Shown: positions 14,401 through 29,400, numbered from the stretch's first letter. The stretch: 64,000 nt of DNA from Rugalucina vietnamica (GCA_964017185.1 OZ024870.1:30589621-30653620), one strand, 5' to 3'. The notes: generated from the letters alone by a model not told the origin. Translations and numbers: made by a program.

Positions 14401-17400
14401 TTAAAATGGTATTAAATTTATATTGATCATGAGCAGTCCGATAGGACAGGAAGCTGTATTTGGCGTACACCAAAATTCTGACAGATTTAAAGTCAAGTTT
14501 TCAATTTTGGGCGATTGGTATGATGTCCGTACTGTGAATATTGCCTCTTTCTGACCTCATTGCTATTCATGGACATCTATTTTAGATACACTAAAACTTG
14601 CAGCACATTCGCTTAACATTTTAAGTACTGAAATAATAATTAAATAGACGCGTATTCTTTCATTACATGCTTGTGTTAAGGAAGCAAAACTGCTCTTACT
14701 GTCCATTTACATCTTACTGTGTTCTCTTGTGCCTGATATTTGTCTCATTGGAGTTTCTCTGTGATGATTTTCTTATATAAACCGTCTTGATAAGATGACC
14801 AGTCACAGTATTTCAATCAAATATATTCACATACCAACAAATGTCTTTGATTAATACATTATGTTTAAGAAGGTCATGGCATTACTTTATTATTGCCATA
14901 GGCATATGCGCATTGCATGGGACACATTTCTATAGAAACTATCTATAAATAATCATTACGATTATTACTGCTATTCTCAGATGCAAATTCATAAAATTTT
15001 ATAACTTTGAAGAGAATTTTTGTGCTAAAACATGCATTTGCAAGGTATTTGTATACAAGGTAGTGGGTACATTAAACTTCCACTTTCTGATTCAGTACTG
15101 TTTCGAGTGCGGTGCAAGTTTTAAGATGTCTCAAATGGATGTCATTGCATAGCATTCAGGTCATAAAGTGGCAAAATTCACAGCAAGTACACCATACCAA
15201 TCACCTAAACTTGAAAACTTGACTTTAAATCTGCCAGAATTTTTGGTATATGCCAAAGGCAGCTTCCTGTCCAATCGGTCTGCTCATGATCAATATAAAA
15301 TAATACCATTTCAACACACATAGCCATATGCACAAAATGTAGAAGTTTCATTCGTACCAGCTTAATAACCAGCAACCAATGATTGATTCAATGAAGGTGA
15401 AGAGGTCAATTTATTTTGCGACATTGCAGGGGTATGTTATTTTTGAAACCGAGCTGTATAGGTGGTGCCCCCCCCCCCCCCTTATAATACACCATCCTGG
15501 CTGCGTGAAAGAAACATTGAAACAAATCTGAAACTGTTTTATTATTTGGGCATAAATAGAATGCAGTATTCACAACTTGTGGTTAAACGACCACCGACTT
15601 CTGGTCATCTTGATTGGACCATGCAATTGCAGTAGGCCATACGCGCATGCCGAGAGATCTGCCCGAGCCTTTCCTGATCTTTGACTATTCTGCTATTGAT
15701 GATGGTTGACACATGATCATACACTTAAGATAGCGATGTGAGATTGCGAGCATCTCTTGGAAAAGCTTAACTTTTGTTGAATATACATTGTGCAAAGATG
15801 ATTGAGCGTATATGCGGCGTGACTATTTATGCAATGCGCTCTAGACCAGGGGTCCATAACCAACTCGCACATGCACCTGCCACATGAACACACTATGTTA
15901 ATATGACCTATGTTTATCTCATCAAGATTGACACAGAGATTGACGAAAAAGAGGACAAACAAAATTTACGCGCATGCCTCTTACAAAGATTGGCTTTTGT
16001 TCTATTGGCTACCGACCTCAGACCTTGCTGCCCTCACAGTCCAGAAGCACATGATACGGTATTTTATTTAAGATTAAACTATGGGATGTTAATTAATGTT
16101 AAAATAAATAAGACGTCGCACAGAGTCAACATTCATAAATTTTTGAAGCCCTTTTATATGCTGTTTATGGACAAGGGATGGAATGCAACTTCAGTAAGAT
16201 ATTACACCTGGAAATGAAGTAACCTGGACCTTACTTCAAACTACAACGGGACTTGACAACAAATGAGCATTTGGCTTGCTTTTACCCCTTAAAATTTGTT
16301 ATTCATTGTAAATACTTGCAAAGTTCGAAAGACCAGGTTGCCGTATTATCGTGCGTTACTTTAATTTTGACGTATTTTGTTTTAACCTGTGGTTGTTCGG
16401 GAAAAAAATCATGAGAAATTGGCTTCTTAAGTTAAAGTGTGATGTCAAAAAGCAAAATCATCCAACAGTTAGTCAAAACTTTGAAGAAAATGAGAAAAGT
16501 ACGAAACGTTTTTGGGCGAATGTTATTTTCGTGTATGGCCGAACTTGCAAAACAATAATCTCCTCGAATGTTTGCGAGTCCTATCGAAGCCCATGCATCA
16601 GTAGAACACTCGGCAATTAGAGGCATGTATGTAGATCCGGATAGGCTAGATCGTTCGTTGGAAAGGTCTATTTAAATAATTCAAATAAAAGTTTGTAAAA
16701 ACTTAACCGCTAAAGTTTCCTCCAAAAATGGCGGCGAATCCGAAGGAAACTACCGCAATCATACGTGAAAATGCCGCCGATCATGCGTTACGACCTCTTT
16801 TCATGCGTTTCGAATGGACACGGTGTTCTCACACTACATTTTTCAAAGCCAGAAATCTACCCCAATATATCAAAAATAATATAATCCTTTGACAAATATT
16901 TGGAAAATGCCCATGTATATTTACAATAAGTCACTGTGTACTAAAGAGGTTAAACTCAAATCCAAATACTAATCATTTTAACACACTACATAATCCATGT
17001 TCTAGCATGTTTTTATCCATCTATTCATTAAAGTCTATCTTTCATATCACTGATATTTCTTTAGTTAATTCTTAAGCTATCATGAGCAGGGAGTATAAGT
17101 GTACAATTTGCATACTTCATGTTCACAACTGCCATTGAGCCATTATTATAAATGCTCCACAATCTTTATACATAAACAAATGCCATACAATTTGTATTAA
17201 TGAATAGATAAACCATGAGCTAGAAAAAAAGTCAATATTAAATTTAACCGCTTAATATGTCATGTGACCAGACTCATGCCCAAACAGGCTATTTTTAAAA
17301 TCACTCTGCACAATTTGTTTTAAATCAGATGGAAAATTTATAGCTGAAAACTAATGCATTATCAATAGTTTGTATAAAGCGAAAGATAAACATGAATTAT

Positions 17401-20400
17401 TGACACATTCAGTTTTAACAATATTGATGAAATTCGGCACTTTAAACAGCATTTAATCATAAATATTTGTTAAACTTTAATTGTCCAAATTTAAAACTTT
17501 GAAAGAAATATATAAATTTTAGGCCATACCTTTACAGAAATTTAAACATTCAACTGTATGAGAAGTTTGGTTCAAACATTCAAAAAGTATAATTGGGCCC
17601 TTCTAGTTTATGTGAAATTAAGTATAAACATTTTCAAAGTTAAATGGTCACCAATTTTAAAACTAATTGATATTAATGCCTTTACAATTTTTATCTTAAA
17701 ATCTGAGCCGCCCCATGGGAAAACCAACAATCTGCATAGGTGAAAACAAAGGCGCAGATCAGCTTCGCGGTAACCGCGAAGCTGATCAGCGCCTTTGTTT
17801 TCGCTACTCGGATAGTGCAATTCCTCTTCTACTTAAATCCGAAATTTCTAGCTTCTAGCTCTTTTCTGTGCTTGTAAAGGCCGGTTTGTGTCAGACCTGT
17901 TCGGAAACCACATTGTTGGTTTTCCCACGAATTGGCTCATCTGTCAAAAGCTAGGGGTTAATTCACATTATGTTGTCCACATAAAGGTCACAATGAGATT
18001 ACAGACTGATGCATGCTAACTCCCAAGAATGCCATACAATGAGCATTTGTTTGTCATATTCATATTTGTAACCACAGCCCCACCCAGTCCCGTAGGAGGG
18101 TGGGAGATACCGGTAATAATGACAGTTTTTTTTTTTTTACCTTTTTATTGTCAGTACAGGAGAATTACCCGTAATTTGCTCTACACACAAAAATGACAGT
18201 GCAATAAAAACTTAATAGATTGCAGGGAAATAAACAGTGCTTTTACCAAATGACTGTCCCCGCAGTGTGGAGCTTTTAGCAGGGAAAAGTCAGGAAAAGT
18301 CAAAGACCCAGCTATTCCCCGGGACTTGGGGAAGGGGGTGGGGGGTCATGGTTACAAATGACTGGTGCATTACTGTTTCACAATTTTTTGACAACCTGCA
18401 TAAAAAAAGCATTATTCAACATAAAGTACTTTTATAAGTAAGAAAGTACTGTGCATTTATAAAATTTGGGCTAAATGTTGTGCACTAAAATTGCCATGCA
18501 GGAGATAAACTTCTAATCCATCTGCTATGGGTGATTTGTTTTCAAAACTTTCAAAGAGTTTTGACAGATATTTATTCAAATAAAACACTTCACTTTACAA
18601 GTTACATAAAATAACTTGGATTCAATGAAAATTTCACAGGCTCATTTAACTTTGGACAAAAGCTACACATACTACCAATATAAGCAGCTTAGAATAAGCT
18701 TTACTAAGAGTATGGTAAAACCCAACAAAAATGGTAAAATGCAATAGCGGGGCCCTACAGGGGTTTTGAGGACCTGCAAAGGGCCATTTATTTTCTGGAA
18801 ACTGGGGAGCACTTGAAAATATCTGAAGGGAGCTGGGGAGCAAGCAAACACTTTTGGGGCTTTAAGGAGCATGAAACAGAAAAGATGAGCAAAAACATTA
18901 ATGAGCCACCTCGTGGGAAAACCAACAATATGGTTTCCAAACAGGTCTGACACAAACCGACCTGTACAAGCACAAAAAAGAGCTAGAAGCTTGAAATTTT
19001 GGATTTAAGTAGAAGAGGAATTGTACTATCCGTGTAGCGAAAACAAAGGCGCTGATCAGCTTCGAGGTTACCGCGAAGCTGATCTGCGTCTTTGTTTTCG
19101 CCTATGCAGATTGTTGGTTTTCCCATGAGGTGGCTCATTTAAGGGAGTTGGGGAGAAAAGTCTATTATTTATTTCAGGGATAAGGGAGCTTACAGGCCTC
19201 AATATTGAAACCAAGACAAGCTACAAACTCTCCAGGACTTTTCATCATTGACAGATGGAGAGACATATGAGCCACCTCATGGGAAAGCCAACAATGTGGT
19301 TTCCGAACAGGTCTGACACAAACCGGGCTGTACAGTCACAGAAGATGGTTAGAGGCTGGAAATTTTGAATTTAGAAAGTAGAGGAATTGTACTATCCGTG
19401 TAGCGAAAACAAAGGCGCTGATCAGCTTCGCAGTTACTGCGAAGCTGATCTGCGCCTTTGTTTTCCCTTAGGCAGATTGTTGGTTTTACCATGTGGCGGC
19501 GACATGTGTACCACCTAACTGTGGTGCATGAAAACATAAAAGACCAAACTTAACATACACACAAAGACACATATCACACTTCCGGAAGTAAACATTACAA
19601 GGAAATTTAGAATTTAAAGGTAAATAAACATTGTGGTGAAATAACTACTTTACTGTTGCTAAATGAGCAACTGCTTTCAGGGTTTAAACAAGGGCTATGG
19701 AGAGTAATACGTCTTGCTCAATGACACAACACATGCCACTGGGGTTCAAACCCTACACCTCTCAATCTGGAGCCTGATCTACACTCCCGCATTTGTGGAA
19801 TGAATGAAGAGCATCATTAAAATGGTAATGCTTCATAAATGCATACATAATCCAAATACTCGGGAGTTTTCACATCAATCCACTCGTACACTAAAAGAGT
19901 GCATGTGCAAGCTATTTAAGAAACTCCAAAGATTTGTGCTCATAACCAGCCTATTGACTTGAGGACAAACTACATGTATTTTAAATTTTACTGTAGTGTT
20001 TTGTACAGTTCAACCTCATTATAACGCCACTCAATATAGTGCAGTTTTCAATATAATATGGCCATGGTATGGCTCCCAAATTGATTATTTTGCTATATGT
20101 CTATTGTACATAACCTAAGTATAACACAGTTCACTTATAACATGGCCTGTTTCCATGACCCCAAAACAGCATTTTAATGAGGTTGACCTGCACGCAGGGG
20201 AGAACAATACTTACGTATTGGGCTTGGTATCGTAGCAGCCTGTCCAGTCCTTGGCATTGTATGCCCAGCGATGGGTGTTCCCTCGGCAAGTGGGGCAACA
20301 GGTAGGAATTTGACATGGGGGCCCGGGGAAGGTGGCCCCTGGGCAAAGGCAGCAGGGGGAGGAGGTGGGGGTCCACCACCACCACCGCCACCACCACCGC

Positions 20401-23400
20401 CACGTCCGGAGTAGTACACTCTTGCTGCAGGTCTGGTGGGTGATGTAGGATAAGCTGGTACAAACACCCGTCCAGAGTCATAAGCCACTGGCTGAGCTGA
20501 GGCAGTGAAGTTCTGAGTTTGGGCAGGACCTTGCCCACTTGTTCCCACGGCGATAGAGGGTTGTGCGGGGTGACCTGGTGTCATGCTAACAAATCCTGAG
20601 CTCTGTGTAGCACCATGTCCTGGAGTCTGTGTGGAGCCATAGCCTGGAGTCTGTGTTGATCCGTAACCTGGGGTCTGTGCGGCAACTCCTCCAGGAACTT
20701 GTAGTGCACCTGGTGGGTGGGGTATTGTGTACCCAGGTGGTATCATATAACCATGTGGAGCAGAGCCCGGTGGACCTGACAATGCCTGCTGGCCAACACC
20801 TGACTGTGCCACATGCCCCGCAGACTGTGTTCCACCTGTATGAGAAGGCCTAGTCGGTGAAAGTCCTGAAGTTTTCAGTATTGTAGAAGGAAGCCCTTGA
20901 TTTTGTGTTCCCAAGGGAGCCATGGGAGCAACTTTTGACTGCTGTTGTGGTATCACATGTGACGGTCCAACCACTGGGCCCTGAGTTTGAGCCCCAGGCC
21001 CCACCATCATTCCTGGGCCAACCATCTGACCCCCTACTGCTGTTCCATAAAGCCCCGGCTGTCCCATAATTCCTTGCTGGCCCATGACCCCTTGCTGACC
21101 CCCATAAGCATCTCCTGGGGCACCCAAGGGGACAGAATGTACATTCACTGGTCCTGACGACATCTGTGGCCTATAAGCCTGGGGCCTGTGCACAGGTTCA
21201 AATGCTGTGGGTCTCTCCTCCATATGCCTCTCCCTCTCCCTGCCCCTCTCCTTCCTTCGCCCCCTGTCCTCCTTCGACCTGCCACTCCGACCACTTCTGC
21301 CACTCTTAGCAGGATTGCTGATGTTATCCCACCCATCTGCGTCCCCTGCACCTGTGCAAGAGTGGAAAACAAGTGTTACCACAAACCAACACAGCAAACA
21401 CAAACAAATGAGCCACAACACAAGAAAACTGGTATTCCGGGTTTACGACCAGGTCTGACACAAACCGACCTGTACAGTCACAGAAGCAGACTAGAAACTT
21501 GAAATTTAAGAAGAAAAATTGTACAATCCGTGTTGCGAAAACAAAGGCACTGATCAACATCGCAGTTAGTGCGAAGCTGATCTGCGCCTTTCTTTTTGCC
21601 TAGGCAAAAATCTATTTTACTCAGGATGCAGCTCAAATCATTGCATGCTTTGTGAGAGACATAAATTGTTTCAAATTTTAAAATTATTGAGTTAATGTTG
21701 TCTGAAGAGGAACTATATATCTTATTAAGCATTCACATTTTTGTCATGTGATTCATGTTAATTAGTCAATGGTTATTGCAAACCACACAAAGACATAGAA
21801 AATCAAATACTCTGAACCCTTTTTGATGATATCTTCCTGAGTGATAGGTTTATACAATTTACATTGCATGCAATGATTGTGGTACTAACTGGTTGCAAAT
21901 TACTACCCAGAAAAATATATTCCTTGACATGACAATACACGTATATATATTTTCTGATTTCAGTTTGTTGGTGCATGTGAAACATTAATCAAAACTTAAA
22001 TAAAGGACTAACCAAACTACATAGGCCCACATTTGCTGTTGGGGAAACAAAACTTTTGTTGCATTGGTCACTTGTTCAACACCATAACCAAGTGCAAGAT
22101 AAAATGTGCAAACCAACACCTTGTCATAATCAACAAATTGACAACAAGACAAACTATATTCAGAAGTGTAAGAAATCATCTTGTAAGTTCACTTATTTTG
22201 CAATCAAATAATAGAAAAATAGATATTGGGCATTCATTAGCAATCATTGCCGACCATTTCTGAGAAAGCGTTACTGGCCTTGATCAGACTACTCCTGAAT
22301 GAGACTAATCAAGGACTGCATTGTTTTCCATGTAAAACAAATTTCAGAATGTTAATACAAGGTCTGAATCACATTTCCCACTGACCTGTGTCTTTATGTC
22401 TCTTTATTGGTGACTGACTAGGCCTGGAGCGTCCTGTGCCCATAGAGTGCCCTGCACCCGAGGGTCGTCCCCCAGGGGGTGTCTTCACTTCTCTCTGGTC
22501 AGCCCCACCGCTGGCATTGGGGTCAGGGCTACCCCCACCACCACCCCCACCCCCTGCTCCAACTCCTACTGACATACCAGGTGGTACACCAGCATGTGGA
22601 CTGGGGTAACCACTGGGGCCTTGTCCTGGACCAGACATGGGGTAGCCACCTGGTGGTGCATAGGAAGTACCCTGAAAGACAAAATCAGTTGCGAGTCAAA
22701 ATATAATGCATTTGTATATGTGAGTCTTAATTCTGAAGTAATAAAATTGTCTGTTAGTGTCTATCCAAAAACGATTTAATGCATTTCCCTTTAATCCATT
22801 AATTTAAGAAAAAGTCTCTAGTGACCCAAGGCTTAATTTCTTCTTCGCAAGATTGCATTTGAACTTAACATACAAGACCTCTAAACCATTGAACGGAAAA
22901 GATTCATAGCCTGTTCCCTGTACAGACTTCGCACTGGTGGTCTCTGCATTGCCCCTCTGCCCCCCCCCCCCCCCCATTCACCCATAACCCATTCTGAGAA
23001 CTCATTGAGAACTTACCATAGATGACCTCTGTACCATTGGTGGGAAAAGATTCATAGGCTGTTCCCTATACTGACTCAGTACTGGTCTCTGGTGGGTTGG
23101 TCCTGCAGCTTGACCTTGGTCCTAGAAGACAGTGAAATATGACATGTAAAAATGCTCATAACTTTATTATTCTTCATATCTATCAGTACAGAGCAGTTAT
23201 AGATTCTAATCATGGGTTTGATCTTTCGTTCATTTTTGGAATGAACTTGTTTTGCATGAATGGGGAACCAAATTCAATGAAATCTTTTTTGTCAAAATGA
23301 TAAGCTGGCAATTTAAAAGAAACAAACACTTATTCACAATGTCTTTTTTTTTTTTTAGAGTTCAGATCCAAATTGAGTCTTTGCATGAGAAAACCAACAA

Positions 23401-26400
23401 TTTGTGTTTCTGACTAGGTCTGACACAAAGCGAGCCATGCAGTCACAGAAGTGGGCTAGAATGTTGAAATTTTGGATTTAAGAAGTAGAGTGTGTGTACT
23501 ATCTGTGTAACAAAAACAAAGGTGCTGATCAGCTTTGAAGTTGCTGCAAAGATGATCTGCGCCTTTGGTTTCGCATATGCAGATTGTTGGTTTTTTGATG
23601 CATTGGCTCAATTAATATTTTGTTACTTGGTAATTAAAATGAAAACTTACAGGGAAGTATTGTGTCTCCGTTCCAGTACCCATGCCCGTGCCTGTACCTG
23701 TGCCTGTGCTAGCTTGCACTCCAGCTGAGGTGGCTGGCGGAGGCATTGTTTGTACGTAGGCAGACTGCATGGCCAGGGTTTCTTTCAGGCTGTTAACGTC
23801 CTGTCTCAGCCGCCATAACTCTTCATCTGCTCCTGCTGTACCTGTGGATCAAATTGATCATCATCATGAAATTGTAAGGTACTGTTACATGATTTTGGAG
23901 CGCTGTTGTTGTTCTAAGTGCATATACTGTGCCACAACTGCCTTTAATGTCCTGCATCCTTTTAAATTTCCTACATAAAACTGCAAGCTGATGAAGAAAT
24001 AAAAAAAAAAAAATTTTGCCATGGCTTAACCATGCACCTTATTGATTGTGTATGATAGTCTTGTTGTTTAAAACACCAAATGGCTGCTGAGCAAAACCAA
24101 GAAATCCATCATCATACACAGACAGACGGATGTAAAAAAGGCTGATGTGAAATTGACTTAAAAACTTAATGAGACTACAAAATTTTAAATGAGACATACA
24201 CAAACACTCTAGTACTATCTAGCACATCCAAACTTTTCTATATTAGTGGGATGTCTCCATGGTGTAGTGTTCTAACTGCATGTAGCAATAAACTTTTGGG
24301 AGTCGTCCCCTCTCCATGAAAATTTGAGAGAACTTTGGGCTTGAATTAAAAATTTACCTATATTGTATATTCAATACAATTGTTCTACTCTAAATGGAAA
24401 CGATGGAATGGTTTGATAACTTAGGGAGACTACTTCTCCATAGTCACCCCCTAGCTCAATCCTTGCTCTGTAAATCTAGCATTTAATTTAATCTACCACA
24501 TCTTAAAGAGTAAGACATTGTAAAATACATCCAGCATTTAATAAAGTTGTCCTGATCCTCAAGACCTTTTGGCCATTACGCAAATAAATTCACCCTTTCA
24601 ACAAGAAAAATAAAGGATCAAAACGCGACAAAATGACTGTAATACTCAGGTCATGAAAATTTATAATGCTTCCGTGGTGAAACGGTCCATAATTCCGTCA
24701 CAGAGCTATGAGCAACAATTCCTGACTAGTTTCATCAGATTATTCCAACCTTTCAGAGGTAATTTCTTAATTGAATATATTACGTTGTGATGCTACTTTT
24801 ATACCCTTGAGCGCCATTCATGCGAGTGGTGCTGTTGCTATATAGACGGCGCTATTTTAGCGGTGCTGTTGCTACGCTAGTAAAATATTTTGTCTCCTTA
24901 ACAGTGCTGTTGCGGCTGGCACCATTTACATGGACAATACTAGCTAGTCACGCGAACAGCGCTTATTGTGACATCAGCGGCTCAGAGCTGATCATGTGGG
25001 CGGCTATGGTGTCGTCCACGTCTGTAGTTCTATATCGCATTTTTGTGCGAGGTTGTACAAGCCGCCAACATCTGGAACTATCTTCTTTTAAGTATGAATC
25101 ACCAGCCTTGACTTAAGTGGTGGGATGAGTGGTGGGGTGATAACACAGATTTTTCTCAGTTGTTTTGAGATAAATCCAGATATTGCTTACACTCGTGCTT
25201 CCCGTCTTCTCGTGCTCGTGCAACTTCTATTTTGAAGACACCACAGCTTATCTCATGATAGATGGGAAAGCAGCAAGCAATTTAGCCTTGCGCTTATTTT
25301 GCCTCCCGGGTTTCAGATGCAAACGTGTCTTATTAGTATATACCCATTCCTCTATACAAACGAGAGCTCAGCCACGACTTATGTCTTATAAGAAAAATAA
25401 AGGATTCCTTTATCAAGACAATAAATTTGGCCAATTTACAAATTAGACAGTTCTTAAGTCAGCATAATACTTCTACCTCACTCAGTTATCACCTCATTTG
25501 GTTATCGTTATTGAAATGTATATTATCTGCACACACAAAAGGCACGGACAGGAACAGAAGAGGACATCAAAGTCAAGCAAAAGTAAAAACTTCTAAACAA
25601 GCACACAATGAGCCTACAACTTACCAGGTTTAATACCTTTGGGCATATATAGGAATTGATGTAACATGTTATAAAAGTATTATTTGAGCCACCGCATGGG
25701 AAAACAAACAATCTGCATAGACAAAAACAAAGATGCAGATCAGCTTCACGGTAAGCCCGAAGCTGATCAGCACATCTGTTTTCGCTACACGGATAGTACA
25801 CTCCCTCTTCTTTTTAAATCTGAAATTTCAAGCTTCTAGTCTGCTTCTGTGGCTGTATAGCCCGGTTTGTGTCAGACCTAGTCGTACACCATAATTGTTG
25901 GTTTTCTCTCATGCGAAGGCTCATTTCAATAATATGTCCAGTTATTATTATCTCTTTCTCAAAATACAGATTGATAAACATTTAAGGTATTTCTTATTTT
26001 TTAAAAAAAAGCCAGTTTTGATATTTATTTCATGATGGCAAACCACTACAACAACCAATTAGAAAGCATAAGACAGTGTTCTAAAAAATGATGCTTAGCT
26101 AAGCATGCTGGCCAGGATAAGCATTGAATAAACCAAAGTCCTGATGCCAAATTACATTCTTATGAAGTTTTTCTTTCAATCAACCAACTCACCGAGTGTA
26201 ACACCTCCAGGCATTGAGATACCGTCTAACATCTCATTTAATCTGTTAATTTCATCTCTTTGGGTTTCCAAGATCTCATATAACTTGGCTAACTCATCCT
26301 CTTGAGTGGCTGTAATAAGAAAGTACTAACAAATATCAGCTAATCTTCTACTCTAGTTGTAGAAATCATACTAGGGTGAAATGGACCCAATGCGACAGAA

Positions 26401-29400
26401 GCAACATACTTCAACTTTTAACTCTGAAGAATCTAATTTGTTTTGCATTGTTTTACACCATAATATACCTATTTAATTCTATTTTTAACACAATTTCTGG
26501 AAAGGGGACTCAATGTTATATGAGTGGGGGTTCTATCCTTTGGATTTATGTTTCTTAAAAGAAATGAATTTGCACCCAGGGAGGATGGAGGGAAGGTCAA
26601 GCGAATCCCCTGAACCCCTCCCTCTAAATCAGCCACTGTTTAAATTCAACTGAAAAATAAATATACCATACTTACTAATCATCTGGTTGTTCATGTCTGT
26701 CTGGTAAAGTTCATTATGTAGCTGATTCTCTCTCTCGTCTAACATCCTCTGTAGGAAATCAGCGACACTCTGAGCCTGATCTAGATCAGCTGCTATAACC
26801 TGCATACGGGCTTCTTGACGTTCCTACAATGGAAAACAGTTTCATTTCTGATCATATACCTGTTTCACATAAGCCGCTGCATAACAAAACCAACAATTTG
26901 GGTATCCAACCCGGTCCTACACAAATGGGCCGGTACAGTCACAGAAGCAGGCTAGAAACTTGGAATTTAAGAAGAAAAGGGATTTTACTATCCGTGTTAC
27001 GAAAACAAAGGCGCTGATCAGCTTCACGGTTACCGCTAAGCTGGTCTGCGCCTTTGTTTTTGCATATGCAGATTGTTGTCTTCTCATGAGATGGCTCAAG
27101 AAAGCTTTTTTATAGGATCTTTTAAAATTGTTTTCATTACAAAGTACAATTCTTTTGTCAAGGGAGGGAAGAGAACACTGGATACATAAAATACAGGGAT
27201 GGCTGTAGAACAGGCTTGACTGTTCTTAGACAATGATATATACTCAATCCTTTTTATTCTGACTGGCTGGAGATATGTACAGATCCAGATACCTTCATTT
27301 CTGCAATAAAATTCAGGATGACTAAAGCAAAATGTACAGTGTCTAAAATTTAGAGCTCTGACAATACCTTTTGCATTTCCATATGTTCCTTCAGTCTGGC
27401 TAATTCAGCCTGGTACCCCTCATCTTGTTCCTGCATTGTCTGTTCTAACATGGCGGCTTCAGCTTCTGCATCCAACAGCTAGGAAATAATTAACAATTAT
27501 TAAGAATAAGATCCAAAGCAACTTTTCTTCACAGCATTTCTTGATGACAGGGATAAAACATAACACTTTCAAACTATTTTTTTTTCTGTGCATTTGTCAT
27601 TCAAAATCACTTACTTAAATTATAATACCTAACATATTTAGTGCTTCTTTTTACCAAAACAAGTGTATGTGCATTTGTAAAACCAAACATTTTAAACACA
27701 TCCCAAAATAAGGGCTGTTCCAGAAAAAAAATAGGGGGGTCTTTGAAGGCACTTTTGTTTTACCCCCACCACCCATAGGATTTAATATCCTTTATACCCG
27801 CCCACCCACAAGACAAAATTACCAGTCAACCCCACAACCCACAGAACTCAATTTTGTCTAAACCCCACTACCCATAGGATTGGAAAAGTTTTACGACCAG
27901 CTGGATTTATTGCAAATAATAATGAAGAAAAAGCAAATTGTTGCACATATTTATTTTTCTACAAACATTCAGTATTAAACAACAAATTTGGAATATGAAA
28001 GAAAACTCTCTCTCTCTCTGCCAGTGAGAGCCAAGAACCAATCTTCCTCCAATGACTGCCCTCTCCAATTATTCAGTTGTGGGACGAGATGAACAGTTAC
28101 TGCTGGTCTTTATCGAGTAAGAACATTTTTTTTCTTCGTGCTGAAATCGGTAACAAGAAATATGATGGGAAGTTGTTCTTCTTGGTTGATTTACCACCCA
28201 CAACCCCGGAGATTGTATTTTAACCATTATCATGCTGATATTTATTTTTGTCCAATATCATGTGCCACTAAGGTTTTTTTTCTTGCAAAAAATCGCGTTT
28301 TCACCACTTTTCAGGCTTCAAAATACCATGGCGTACACATGTCTTATTGTTTTGGACCCCGAGATGCCTTTCACTCTGCCTGAGATGAAAGGTATCTCGG
28401 GTACAGATGGTGCAAATTACAAAGTAATAAAATAATTACCTCCCCCAGTGCTTATGCGGTCATTATGCAAATTTTGCAATGGTTATCTTGTGATTAATTA
28501 TCTGTTGATAATTGATATATCTATATAAAAATCAGAATATTTAATTCTACATTTTAGACGAAAACAAAGTAAAAATTCATAATTAACAGAATCTTTTGAA
28601 TAAAATTGCATTTTCAATCCGTTTTCTACATGAAATATTAAGGATTGTGCACATTGATGAAAACAGTTTTTTATCTGACATGATCAGCTAATTACACACC
28701 CCCTGCAGTGAGCTGCGGCATCAGCAACACTTTATTGCCCAGTTTTATAGCTGAAACCATATGCCAACTTCATGGTTCAGGGAAGAAACCAGAGGACCAG
28801 TGGTCCTGTAAACGCTCACCTGAGACCTGAGATATATACCAATAAACTTGTTTGACTAGAATGGTATTATGTATATATCCCCAGGGCAGAGTCAGAGCAG
28901 CCTATGGAGTCAATTTCTTTTTTAAATCATAAAGATTTAGTCCATTTGCCAATTAACTGCAAGTTTTGCCCTTCAAATGACATTGTAACAATTTTCCCCA
29001 TTCAAATGCGTGAACAACCTAAGTTGACCATGCCGTAAAAAGATCAAGGTCATCCCAAGGTCATGATTTATACAAACTTTGTAGAGCTTCATTGCCTGAT
29101 GCTTAATGCCAAGTTTCAAAATCATAGGCCTTCTGGTTCTGGAGAAGAAGATTTTTAAAGATTTTTGCTATTTATAGCCATGGCGGCCATCTTAGTCATG
29201 TGACCTTGACCATATATACAAACTTTCATTCACTCTTCCTCAGAATGCTCCACATAAAGTTTGGCTTTGATTGGCCAAGCGGTTTCAGAGAAGAAGATGT
29301 TTGAATATCATGGTAATACACAAGTATATAGCCCCGGGACAGGGGCAGACAACCCTCTGGGTCCAAAATATTTTCATAAACATGAATATTTTGTCCATTT

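Noticed and set aside
20131-20538. A 135-codon minus-strand ORF overlapping exon 32
   Set aside because: It is a shifted-frame shadow of the low-complexity exon; the splice sites and phases fit the other frame.
20629-20853. Plus-strand ORF opposite the Gly/Pro-rich exon
   Set aside because: Antisense shadow of GC-rich coding sequence, with no splice or start context.
24820-25116. 98-codon plus-strand ORF as a possible gene in the intron
   Set aside because: No start context, no family resemblance, and GCTGTTGCTA repeats explain part of it.
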